From Pseudarthrobacter sp. IC2-21 (GTDB taxonomy: Bacteria; Actinomycetota; Actinomycetes; Actinomycetales; Micrococcaceae): a stretch of 64,000 nucleotides of DNA. Below, piece after piece: positions 43,140 to 51,420 of this stretch. The stretch covers positions 868,001-932,000 of the forward strand of contig NZ_CP139145.1 of assembly GCF_034048115.1 (NCBI RefSeq). The letters are read 5' to 3'. The notes beneath the pieces are model-generated. The model saw only the letters and a list, made by a program, of their open reading frames with translations. It did no database searches and was not told the origin of the DNA. Each line of letters starts with the position of its first letter. Positions within the stretch are counted from its first letter, which is position 1. The position numbers were made by a program, and so were the translations under genes.

Positions 43140-44873
43140 ATGCTCCTGACCCTCATACGGCGCTATTCCAAGCCGTATACGCCGTACATCGTGGCCGTGG
43201 TTGTTTTCCAACTGGCGTCAACCATCGCAGCGCTCTACCTGCCCAGCCTCAACGCCCGGATCATTGACGAAGGCGTCTCCCGCGGGGACACCGATTTCAT
43301 TTGGCGCACCGGGGCCGTGATGCTCCTCGTGGCCCTGGTCCAGGTGGTGGCAGCCATCGCCGGGGTCTATTTCGGCTCCAGGACGGCCATGGCCGTGGGC
43401 CGGGACCTCCGCCGCGGCGTGTTCCGCAAGGTCACCAGCTTCTCGGCGAAGGACGTGAACGCCTTCGGCGCCCCCACCCTCATCACCCGCGGCACGAACG
43501 ATGTCCAGCAGGTCCAGATGCTGGTGCTGATGGGGCTGAACTTCATGGTGGCCACACCCATCATGTGCATCGGCGGCATCATTATGGCACTGCGCGAGGA
43601 CCTCAGCCTGTCCTGGCTGGTCTGGGTGTCCGTGCCGGTGCTGATTGTGGTGGTGGGCTACCTCGTAGTCCGGCTGATGCCGCTGTTCCGCGCCATGCAG
43701 AAGAAGATCGACCGCATCAACGCCGTGCTGCGTGAGCAGATCATTGGCATCAGGGTGGTCCGCGCCTTTGTCCGCGAACCCTACGAGACGGACCGGTTTG
43801 GCGTTGCCAACAAGGACCTGACGGATGTCTCCCTGAAGATCGGGGCCCTGTTTGTCCTGATGTTCCCGGCCATCGGCATGATCCTGCACCTGTCCACGGC
43901 CGCGGTGCTGTGGTTCGGCGGCCAGCGCGTGGATTCCGGCGACATGCAGGTGGGCGCCCTGACCGCCTTCCTTCAGTACCTGCTGCAGATCCTGATGGCC
44001 GTCATGATGGGCACGTTCATGGCCATGATGATCCCGCGCGCCTCCGTCTGCGCGGACCGCATCGGTGAAGTGCTCGACGTCGAACCCTCCATTCACGATC
44101 CCGAACGTCCGCAAACACCCGCCGCCCTCGAGGGCGTGGTGGAGTACCGAAACGTCACCTTCGCCTACCCCGGCGCCGAATCGCCCGTGCTGAGCAACAT
44201 CAGCTTCACTGCCAGGCCGGGGGAGACCGTGGCCATCATTGGTTCCACCGGTGCCGGCAAGACCTCCCTGCTGTCGCTGCTCCCGCGCCTCTACGATATT
44301 GCCGAGGGTGAGGTCCTGCTGGACGGTGTCCCCGTGAGTGACCTGGACCGGGCCGAGATCACCAAACGCGTTGCCATGGTCCCGCAGCGGCCCTATCTTT
44401 TCTCCGGCACCATCGAGCACAACCTGCGTTTCGGCAAGACCGAAGCCACGGACCAGGAGCTGTGGGACGCACTGCAGATCGCCCAGGGCGAGGACTTCGT
44501 GCGCGCCAAGAAGAACGGCCTGAACGCCCGCATCGCCCAGGGCGGCACCAACGTCTCCGGCGGCCAGCGGCAGCGGCTATGTATTGCCCGGGCCCTGGTG
44601 ACCCGGCCCAAGGTGTACCTTTTTGACGACTCTTTCTCGGCCCTGGACGTGGCTACGGATGCCCGGCTCCGAGCGGCCCTTAAGCGCACCACCGCCGATG
44701 CCACCGTCATTATCGTGGCCCAGCGCATCACCACCATCACGGACGCGGACCAGATCCTGGTCCTGGACAACGGCAGGATCGTTGACCGCGGAACCCACGA
44801 GGAGCTCCTGGAAACCTCGCCCACTTACCAGGAAATTGTTGAATCCCAGCTGAGCGTGGAGGAAATGGCATGA
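43140..44873 (+). CDS. Heterodimeric ABC exporter subunit with degenerate Walker B
   Basis: 577 residues: six-helix transmembrane domain, then an ABC domain with Walker A GSTGAGKTS, canonical signature VSGGQRQR, and Walker B LFDDSFSALD, in which the catalytic Glu is replaced by Asp. Such a change marks the non-hydrolytic half of exporters like TM287/288, LmrCD and BmrCD. Start chosen as ATG 43140, 9 nt after AAGGA; GTG 43134 is only 3 nt from it. The stop overlaps the next start (ATGA). Confidence 0.9.
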   Translation: MLLTLIRRYSKPYTPYIVAVVVFQLASTIAALYLPSLNARIIDEGVSRGDTDFIWRTGAVMLLVALVQVVAAIAGVYFGSRTAMAVGRDLRRGVFRKVTSFSAKDVNAFGAPTLITRGTNDVQQVQMLVLMGLNFMVATPIMCIGGIIMALREDLSLSWLVWVSVPVLIVVVGYLVVRLMPLFRAMQKKIDRINAVLREQIIGIRVVRAFVREPYETDRFGVANKDLTDVSLKIGALFVLMFPAIGMILHLSTAAVLWFGGQRVDSGDMQVGALTAFLQYLLQILMAVMMGTFMAMMIPRASVCADRIGEVLDVEPSIHDPERPQTPAALEGVVEYRNVTFAYPGAESPVLSNISFTARPGETVAIIGSTGAGKTSLLSLLPRLYDIAEGEVLLDGVPVSDLDRAEITKRVAMVPQRPYLFSGTIEHNLRFGKTEATDQELWDALQIAQGEDFVRAKKNGLNARIAQGGTNVSGGQRQRLCIARALVTRPKVYLFDDSFSALDVATDARLRAALKRTTADATVIIVAQRITTITDADQILVLDNGRIVDRGTHEELLETSPTYQEIVESQLSVEEMA

Positions 44874-46933
44874 GCGCCGCCAAGAAAGACGCCACCGGCC
44901 TGAACCTCGAAAAGACCGAATCCGCGGCAACACCGGAGGACCTCTTGGAGGACGACGAATTCTTCGAGGAGGAGTTCAAACCCTCCGAGGCTGACGGCGA
45001 CATGTTCGGCGGCATGCCCGCCAAGAAGGCCGAACACTTCTGGCCCTCCGCCAAACGCCTCCTGGGCCTGCTGAAGCCCGAAGCCATGGGCATCTACGCC
45101 GTTGTTGCACTGGTGGTGGTGTCGGTGGTCCTGAACGTCATCGCCCCCAAAATCCTCGGCCAGGCCATGGACGTGATCTTCGGCGGCGTGGTGGGCAAAC
45201 AGCTGCCCGCCGGTGCGAGCAAGGAACAGTTCGTTGAAGGGCTGCGCCAGCAAGGCCAGGAAAACTTCGCGGACATGATCTCGAAGATGGAACTGGTGCC
45301 CGGCACCGGGATCAACTTCCAAAAACTCTCCGTCCTGATTGCCATCGTGCTGCTCATGTACTTCGTGGCCAACATCTTCCTGTGGCTGCAGGGGTACGTG
45401 CTGAACCGCATCGTGATGAAGGTGATCCGCAGGCTCCGTGACGATACCGAAAAGAAGCTGAACAAGCTTCCGCTGAACTACTTTGACACCCGCCAGCGCG
45501 GCGACGTGCTCTCCCGCGTGACGAACGACGTCGACAACGTCCAGCAGGCACTGCAGCAGGCGTTCGCGCAGCTGATCAGCTCCCTCCTGACGGTCATCGG
45601 CATTGTCATCATGATGTTCATCGTGTCCTGGCAGCTCGCCCTGATCGCCCTGATCGCGCTTCCGCTCTCCGGTGTGGCCGCCGGGCTGATCGGCTCCCGG
45701 AGCCAGAAGCTCTTTGCCGCCCAGTGGAAGAATACGGGCGAGCTCAACGGCCAGATCGAGGAGTCCTTCTCCGGTCACGACCTGGTCCGGGTGTTCGGCC
45801 GTGACGCTGACATGCTGGAACGCTTTGAAGAGCGGAACGAGGCTCTGTACAAGGCCAGCTTCGGGGCCCAGTTCGTCTCCGGCATGATCTTCCCGGTCAT
45901 GCAGTTCGTCTCCTACCTCAGCTACGTCGGCATCGCCGTGGTGGGCGGACTTCGGGTGGCGTCAGGCTCGATGTCCCTGGGTGATGCCACGGCGTTCATC
46001 CAGTACTCCCGCGAGTTCACCCAGCCGCTGGGCCAGATGGCCGGCATGGCCAACATGCTGCAGTCCGGTGTTGCCTCCTCCGAGCGGGTGTTTGAATTCC
46101 TCGACGCCGATGAGCAGGACGCCGAGACCGCCACGGATCACCTGCCGGCCAAGACCGACGGGCACGTGGAGTTCCGGGACGTCACGTTCAGCTACACCGA
46201 AGACAAGAAGCTGATCGAAAATCTGTCCTTCACCGCAGAGCCCGGCCACACCGTGGCCATCGTGGGTCCCACGGGTGCGGGAAAGACCACCCTGGTGAAC
46301 CTGGTGATGCGCTTCTACGAGCTCAACTCCGGGTCCATCACCCTTGACGGGGTGGACATCACCAGGCTGAGCCGCTCCGAGCTGCGCTCCAAGGTGGGCA
46401 TGGTGCTCCAGGACGCGTGGCTGTTCGGCGGCTCAATCTACGACAACATCCGTTACGGCAATCTGGACGCCACGGAGGAACAGGTCATGGCGGCGGCCAA
46501 GGCCACCTTCGTGGACCGCTTTGTCCGCGCCCTGCCGGACGGGTACAGCACGGTGATTGACGAGGAAGGCAACAACGTCAGCGCCGGCGAGAAACAGCTC
46601 ATCACCATTGCGCGAGCCTTCGTGGCCAACCCGTCTCTGCTCATCCTGGATGAGGCCACCAGTTCAGTGGACACGCGCACCGAAGTGCTGGTCCAGAAGG
46701 CCATGGCGGCGCTGCGGACGGACCGCACCAGCTTTGTGATCGCCCATCGGCTGTCCACCATCCGCGACGCCGACACCATCCTGGTCATGGAGAACGGCAG
46801 GATCGTGGAGCAGGGGAACCATAAGAAGCTGCTGGCCGCCGAAGGCGCGTACTACCGCCTGTACCGGTCCCAGTTCGCCGGTGCAGACGCTGAAGCAACG
46901 GCTGTGGATGATTCGACGGCGGTGCACAGCTGA
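44870..46933 (+). CDS. Heterodimeric ABC exporter subunit with degenerate signature
   Basis: 687 residues. A ~60-residue acidic N-terminus, six membrane segments, then Walker A GPTGAGKTT, Walker B LLILDEATSSVD with the catalytic Glu intact, but signature NVSAGEKQL instead of LSGGQ. Paired with the upstream subunit, this gives one working site (this Walker A/B with the partner's SGGQ) and one dead site, as in known heterodimeric multidrug exporters. Coupled translation with the partner. Confidence 0.92.
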   Translation: MSAAKKDATGLNLEKTESAATPEDLLEDDEFFEEEFKPSEADGDMFGGMPAKKAEHFWPSAKRLLGLLKPEAMGIYAVVALVVVSVVLNVIAPKILGQAMDVIFGGVVGKQLPAGASKEQFVEGLRQQGQENFADMISKMELVPGTGINFQKLSVLIAIVLLMYFVANIFLWLQGYVLNRIVMKVIRRLRDDTEKKLNKLPLNYFDTRQRGDVLSRVTNDVDNVQQALQQAFAQLISSLLTVIGIVIMMFIVSWQLALIALIALPLSGVAAGLIGSRSQKLFAAQWKNTGELNGQIEESFSGHDLVRVFGRDADMLERFEERNEALYKASFGAQFVSGMIFPVMQFVSYLSYVGIAVVGGLRVASGSMSLGDATAFIQYSREFTQPLGQMAGMANMLQSGVASSERVFEFLDADEQDAETATDHLPAKTDGHVEFRDVTFSYTEDKKLIENLSFTAEPGHTVAIVGPTGAGKTTLVNLVMRFYELNSGSITLDGVDITRLSRSELRSKVGMVLQDAWLFGGSIYDNIRYGNLDATEEQVMAAAKATFVDRFVRALPDGYSTVIDEEGNNVSAGEKQLITIARAFVANPSLLILDEATSSVDTRTEVLVQKAMAALRTDRTSFVIAHRLSTIRDADTILVMENGRIVEQGNHKKLLAAEGAYYRLYRSQFAGADAEATAVDDSTAVHS

Positions 46934-46983
46934 GCGCGCAGGCCGGCGCGGCCGGGCCGCGCCGCATCGAGGTCCTGGTCCCG

Positions 46984-47400
46984 ATGCGCTGGGGCGACAT
47001 GGACGCCTACGGGCACATCAACAACGTCCAGATCGTCCGGATGATGGAGGAAGCCAGGATTGCTGCGTTCGGGCCGCCGCGGGGCACAGGCCTGCCCGGC
47101 GTCGAACCCGAAGTGGGGCTCTTCAACGAGGTGCCCGACGGCACCCTGGCCCTCGTGGTGGACCACAAGATCCGTTACGTCAGGACGCTCGAGTACCGCA
47201 ATGTCCCGGCCGTGGTCCAGGTGTGGATCGGGGCCGTGAAGGGCGCCAGCTTTGACATTCATTACGTGGTGCAGGATCCGGTGACCCGGGAGGACTGCGT
47301 CCGGGCCAGTAGCCACCTCGCCTTCGTGGATGCGGACTCAGGGCGTGTCCTGCGCCTGACACCCGAGCAGAAGGAACGGATGGCGCCGTTCACCTTTTAG
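46984..47400 (+). CDS. Acyl-CoA thioesterase (YbgC/FadM-like hotdog fold)
   Basis: 138 residues from ATG 46984. MRWGDMDAYGHINNVQIVRMMEEARI contains the hotdog catalytic motif (DxDxxGHxNN). Starting here would delete the first beta-strand (RRIEVLVP), which lies in the same frame upstream; the only possible earlier start is a CTG at 46930 that overlaps the ABC exporter stop. I keep the conventional ATG, but the true start may be the CTG (156 residues). It hydrolyses acyl-CoAs; chain length unknown. Confidence 0.83.
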   Translation: MRWGDMDAYGHINNVQIVRMMEEARIAAFGPPRGTGLPGVEPEVGLFNEVPDGTLALVVDHKIRYVRTLEYRNVPAVVQVWIGAVKGASFDIHYVVQDPVTREDCVRASSHLAFVDADSGRVLRLTPEQKERMAPFTF

Positions 47401-47492
47401 GCTGCCGGACAGGCGGTCCCCCGGCCGCACCCGTTGCACGGGCGGGGCGCACACCCGAGACTGGGTATATCGATCTAAGGAGCGTTGAAAGA

Positions 47493-47732
47493 ATGGCCAA
47501 GAAAAACAAAAAGACCTGGAAAGAGATGTCCCCGGCGGCACGGGCAGGAGTCGTGGCGGTAGGGATAGTGCAAATGGCGCTGATGCTGGCTGCCCAGCGG
47601 GACATCAGCAGGCGCCCGGCAGCGCAGATCAACGGGCCAAAGGCGGCCTGGCGGGCGGCTGCCCTCATCAATTTCATCGGCCCGATGGGGTACTTCATTC
47701 TTGGCCGCAAGCGGCCCGGTTCAGTCACCTAA
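47493..47732 (+). CDS. Small membrane protein, PLDc_N-like
   Basis: 79 residues: a basic N-terminus (MAKKNKKTWKEM), one hydrophobic helix (AGVVAVGIVQMALMLAA), a basic loop and a second helix ending INFIGPMGYFILGRK. That ending, FIGPxxYxxxGRK, is typical of the PLDc_N/phospholipase D-nuclease N-terminal small proteins. AAGGAG lies about 10 nt upstream. Function unknown. Confidence 0.75.
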   Translation: MAKKNKKTWKEMSPAARAGVVAVGIVQMALMLAAQRDISRRPAAQINGPKAAWRAAALINFIGPMGYFILGRKRPGSVT

Positions 47733-47805
47733 GATGCCCGGGCAGGATCGGTGAGCACACGGACCTAGGAGCAGGCACCCAGCTTGAACCTGTAAATTTG
47801 ACCAT

Positions 47806-50040
47806 ATGACCCCGCCTCCCAAGACTGCAATGCATCGCGCCCTCGGCGTCTCCAAGGAGATTGAGGAGGCGGCATGGTTTGTGCTCGGTCCGGGGCTGCA
47901 GGGCAAACCCTCCGCCTTGGACGGCAAGACCCTGACGTGGACGGCCGACGCCGCGGCCGAGCTGTTGGGGCGTCTGGAACAGGGGGTCGCGGACGCCAAA
48001 GCGCCCATGATGACCAACCTCCGGCAGAACCTTGAAGGGGCCTCCCGCGAGGCGAAACAGCTTGCCGTGGAACTGCTCTTCCTGCAGTCCCTGCCGCTGG
48101 CTCACGAGGTGAAGTCGCTCAAGGTCAAGCGCGCCCGCGTGGCTGAAGCGGCGTCATGGCTGGAGCCCGCGCTGGAGCTGCCCGGGGAACTGTACAAGGA
48201 CATGACGGACCACGGCGTCATCCGGGACCGCACCGCCGAGTTCAACTGGACCATCTGGGACCACCTGAAGTGGCTCTGCCGCTTTGTGCAGCATGTGGAC
48301 CAGCAGGTCCCCGCCGCCATCACCAAGGCGCTGAAGGATCCCCTGAAGTTCCATGAGCTGGCCGCCGGCGCCCCGGAGGACCAGCCTGCCATCCGCCGCA
48401 GCATCGAGTATCTCGCGTGGCCCAGCTACTTTGAACCCGTTGTGGCCGACGTTGAACGCCGGGAGATCCGTGACGCCTTCGCTTCCCTGGTGGGCGGCGC
48501 CAACGGCGACTCGGACGCGGACATCACCGCCGACATCCACCGCATCCGCCTGCACTTGGACGAACAGGCCGGCCAGCGCATCGACTGGTACGCCCGCCAG
48601 CTGGTCAGCCAGTGGCGCAAGGTGGGGGACCCCGGGCGCCGGGCCTGGCTGGTCCGTACCCACAGCGACAACGCCGAGCTCCTCGCCGCGTGGCACGAGG
48701 AGGAAAAGGTGACGCTCGACGTCGAACATCTCCGCCACCTCGATCCCGGCGTAACTGCCGGGTTGGTGCAGCACGCGGTGGATGAGGATTACAAGCACCT
48801 GGGCTACGTGGAACGGGAGGACACGAAGACCGCCGTCTTCGCGTTCCTTACGGTCATGAAACCGGGCGATCTTGTCCTGTACCAGACCGCGGGCGCCGTG
48901 CGGCTGGGAGTGGTGCTGGGCGAACCTGAGCACAACGAGGACAACCGCCAGATGCGGCGCAAGGTCCGCTGGCTCGACGGCGAAGGGCACGCCACCGGCG
49001 AGCTGCCCCGTCACGTGCAGCGCCAGCTGGCCACCGCCGGCATCGTTGTGGATGTCACCAAGGTGGTGCAGGCGCTGCAGGCGCTCGTCCCCGGTGAGGC
49101 GGAACCGGACGACGACGATCCCGCAACAGCCGCCGTCGAAGTCGTCCCGGTGCTTGAGGGCTTCCGCCCGCTGGACCGCGAGTTCGCGGATTCGCTCCAC
49201 ATGGAGCTCGAGCCGCTGCAGGAGATCGCGGAACTTCTGGCAGAGAACCGCCAGCTGGTCCTGTACGGGCCGCCCGGCACCGGCAAGACGTACCTGGCCA
49301 AGCACCTCGCCGCGGAGCTCGCGCAGGACAGCACGGACGAACGGGTGAAGCTGGTGCAGTTCCACCCCTCCTACGCGTACGAGGACTTTTTCGAGGGCTA
49401 CCGGCCGGACAAAACTGATGAGGGACAGGTGTCCTTCAAGCTCGTGGCGGGCCCGCTGCGCCGGCTGGCCGAGGAAGCCGCCAAGCCCGGAAACGAAAAG
49501 AAGCCCTACTTCCTGATCATCGATGAAATGAACCGGGCCAACCTGGCCAAGGTCTTCGGCGAGCTGTACTTCCTGCTCGAGTACCGGGATGACCGGATCT
49601 ACCTGCAGTACAGCCCGAACGAGCCGTTCACCCTGCCGGACAACCTGTACATCATCGGCACCATGAACACCGCAGACCGGTCCATTGCCATGATGGATGC
49701 CGCCATCCGCCGCCGGTTTGCGTTCATCGAGCTGCACCCGCAGACCGAACCGGTGAAGGGTTCGCTGCTGCGCTTCCTGCAGGCACGGGAGCTGGACACC
49801 ACGCCGGCGCTGCTGCTCGATGCGCTCAACGCGGCCATCGACGAGTGGGACCGGGACCTGATGATCGGCCCGTCCTACTTCATGAAGCCGGCTGCCCAGA
49901 CACCGGCCGGGCTGCGCCGGATCTGGAAGTACGAGCTGATGCCGCTGCTTGAGGAGCACTACCACGGCCAGCTGACCCGCGCGCAGTTGGAGGAGCGGTT
50001 CGGGTTGGAGCCGCTGCTGGGACGCCTTGCGGCCAGCTAA
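47806..50040 (+). CDS. mcrB: McrB-type AAA+ restriction GTPase subunit
   Basis: 744 residues. The AAA+ motor occupies about 470-700: Walker A YGPPGTGKT, Walker B FLIIDEMNRANLAKVFGEL, and IIGTMNTADRSIAMMDAAIRRRF, hallmarks of McrB. The long N-terminus lacks a domain I recognise up to about 340; at about 352-392 KPGDLVLYQ...VRLGVVLGE...RKVRWL resembles the EVE/YTH-like barrels that read modified bases in other McrB proteins (inference). With McrC it cuts modified DNA. TAAATT (47793-47798) ends 8 nt before ATG 47806, suggesting a leaderless mRNA. mcrC overlaps the 3' end. Confidence 0.9.
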   Translation: MTPPPKTAMHRALGVSKEIEEAAWFVLGPGLQGKPSALDGKTLTWTADAAAELLGRLEQGVADAKAPMMTNLRQNLEGASREAKQLAVELLFLQSLPLAHEVKSLKVKRARVAEAASWLEPALELPGELYKDMTDHGVIRDRTAEFNWTIWDHLKWLCRFVQHVDQQVPAAITKALKDPLKFHELAAGAPEDQPAIRRSIEYLAWPSYFEPVVADVERREIRDAFASLVGGANGDSDADITADIHRIRLHLDEQAGQRIDWYARQLVSQWRKVGDPGRRAWLVRTHSDNAELLAAWHEEEKVTLDVEHLRHLDPGVTAGLVQHAVDEDYKHLGYVEREDTKTAVFAFLTVMKPGDLVLYQTAGAVRLGVVLGEPEHNEDNRQMRRKVRWLDGEGHATGELPRHVQRQLATAGIVVDVTKVVQALQALVPGEAEPDDDDPATAAVEVVPVLEGFRPLDREFADSLHMELEPLQEIAELLAENRQLVLYGPPGTGKTYLAKHLAAELAQDSTDERVKLVQFHPSYAYEDFFEGYRPDKTDEGQVSFKLVAGPLRRLAEEAAKPGNEKKPYFLIIDEMNRANLAKVFGELYFLLEYRDDRIYLQYSPNEPFTLPDNLYIIGTMNTADRSIAMMDAAIRRRFAFIELHPQTEPVKGSLLRFLQARELDTTPALLLDALNAAIDEWDRDLMIGPSYFMKPAAQTPAGLRRIWKYELMPLLEEHYHGQLTRAQLEERFGLEPLLGRLAAS

Positions 50041-51394
50041 GGGGCTGCCGGCCGGGCCGGTCCCGGCACACTCTGTCCAGGCACAGTCTGTCCCGTCCCG
50101 GGCTGTCCCCGCGCAGCGGCTTGCGGTGAAGCCACTGCCGCCCAAACCCCCGCAGGCTCCGGCGCACGGCGGCCCGGTGACGGGGAGCAGGCACCTGGTC
50201 ATGGACGAGCTGTCCGGCGGCGTGGTGGAACGGCTGGACCCCGCCAGCGCCGCGTTCCTGAACTCGAGCGGGCTGGTAAAGGCCTCGCCAATGGGTATGG
50301 GCCTCTACCGGATCGAGCCGGTGGGGAAGGTGGGGTCGGTCCGGACGGCCACCATCCAGCTTGATGTCCGGCCCAAGGACCGGCTGGGCCTGAGCCGGCT
50401 GCTCTTCCTCCTCAGCTACGCCGGAAACCAGGGCTTCCGGGCAGACTCCGTGGCTGCTGTGGAGGACCGCGAACTGTGGAGTGCGCTGGCGGAGTCGCTG
50501 GCGCAGCTGGCGGAGCGTGCGTTGGGCCGCGGAGTGCTGCAGGGCTACCGGACAGTGGATGAGTCCCTCCGCACGGTCAAGGGCCGCATCCGGATTTCAG
50601 ACCAGATCTCACGCCGCCCTGGCATGCTGGTGCCGCTGGAAGTGTCGTACGACGAGTTCACCGAGGACATCGCCGAAAACCGGATCCTGCGCGCGGCGCT
50701 GGAACGCATGGGCCAGGTCCCCCGGGTCCGGCCTGAGGTCCTGAGCCGCCTGCGCCAGCTCAAGGGAAAGCTCGACGCCGTGACCAGGCTGCCGGCGGGC
50801 GCTCCGCTGCCGCCGTGGACGCCGAGCAGGATGAACGTCCGGTACCACTCAGTGCTGCGCCTGGCCGGGCTGATCCTCCGGAACGCGTCCGCGGAGGCCG
50901 GCGAGGGCAAGCAGCAGACGGCATCATTCGTGGTGGACATGGCGCAGGTTTTTGAGGACTTTGTGGGCGCGGCGCTCCGGGAGGCGATGGCGGCGTACCC
51001 GGGGGAGATCCGGCTGCAGTACAACGCACTCCTCAGCGAGGCCGTCCGGGACGCTGACAGGCTCTCGGTCCGCCCGGACGCCGTGCACGTGCTCGATGGC
51101 CGGCCCGTGGTGGTGTACAACGCCAAGTACAAGGCCGCAGCGGATCTCGGCGCGTCCCTCACGGCCGACCACTACCAGATGCTGGCCCACTGCACCGCCC
51201 TCGGTGTGCCGACCGCATGGCTCGTCTACGCGGGTGCGGGAGAGATGAAGCTGCGGCGGATTCTGAACACGGATATCGACATCGTGGAGTTTCCGCTGGA
51301 TCTGTCGCTGCCGCCGTCGGACATTCTTGCTGCGGTGGCGGAGCTGGCTCGGCAGTCCTGGGGTGAGGTTCTCCGCACGTCGGCCGGGGGCTAG
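50027..51394 (+). CDS. mcrC: McrC nuclease subunit, with Asn in place of a catalytic Asp
   Basis: Up to 455 residues from the TTG at 50027, which overlaps mcrB by 14 bp; GTG 50127 or ATG 50202 (397 residues) are alternatives. The first ~55 codons are low-complexity Pro/Ala/Val and may be untranslated. The McrC body follows: SYDEFTEDIAENRILRAAL, FVVDMAQVFEDFV, then the PD-(D/E)xK core RPDAVHVLDGRPVVVYNAKYK. The motif normally reads DxK (DAKYK); here the Asp is Asn (AAC at 51119-51121). This could disable cleavage or be a family variant. Confidence 0.85.
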   Translation: MRPAKGLPAGPVPAHSVQAQSVPSRAVPAQRLAVKPLPPKPPQAPAHGGPVTGSRHLVMDELSGGVVERLDPASAAFLNSSGLVKASPMGMGLYRIEPVGKVGSVRTATIQLDVRPKDRLGLSRLLFLLSYAGNQGFRADSVAAVEDRELWSALAESLAQLAERALGRGVLQGYRTVDESLRTVKGRIRISDQISRRPGMLVPLEVSYDEFTEDIAENRILRAALERMGQVPRVRPEVLSRLRQLKGKLDAVTRLPAGAPLPPWTPSRMNVRYHSVLRLAGLILRNASAEAGEGKQQTASFVVDMAQVFEDFVGAALREAMAAYPGEIRLQYNALLSEAVRDADRLSVRPDAVHVLDGRPVVVYNAKYKAAADLGASLTADHYQMLAHCTALGVPTAWLVYAGAGEMKLRRILNTDIDIVEFPLDLSLPPSDILAAVAELARQSWGEVLRTSAGG

Positions 51395-51420
51395 TCCGCA
51401 GACGCTCCCTGCGCCTGGGC

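Noticed and set aside
50027..50201. Tandem Pro/Ala/Val codon repeats at the start of mcrC as a functional repeat domain
   Set aside because: The stretch is low complexity and may not be translated if ATG 50202 is used; no evidence for a folded or amplified repeat.
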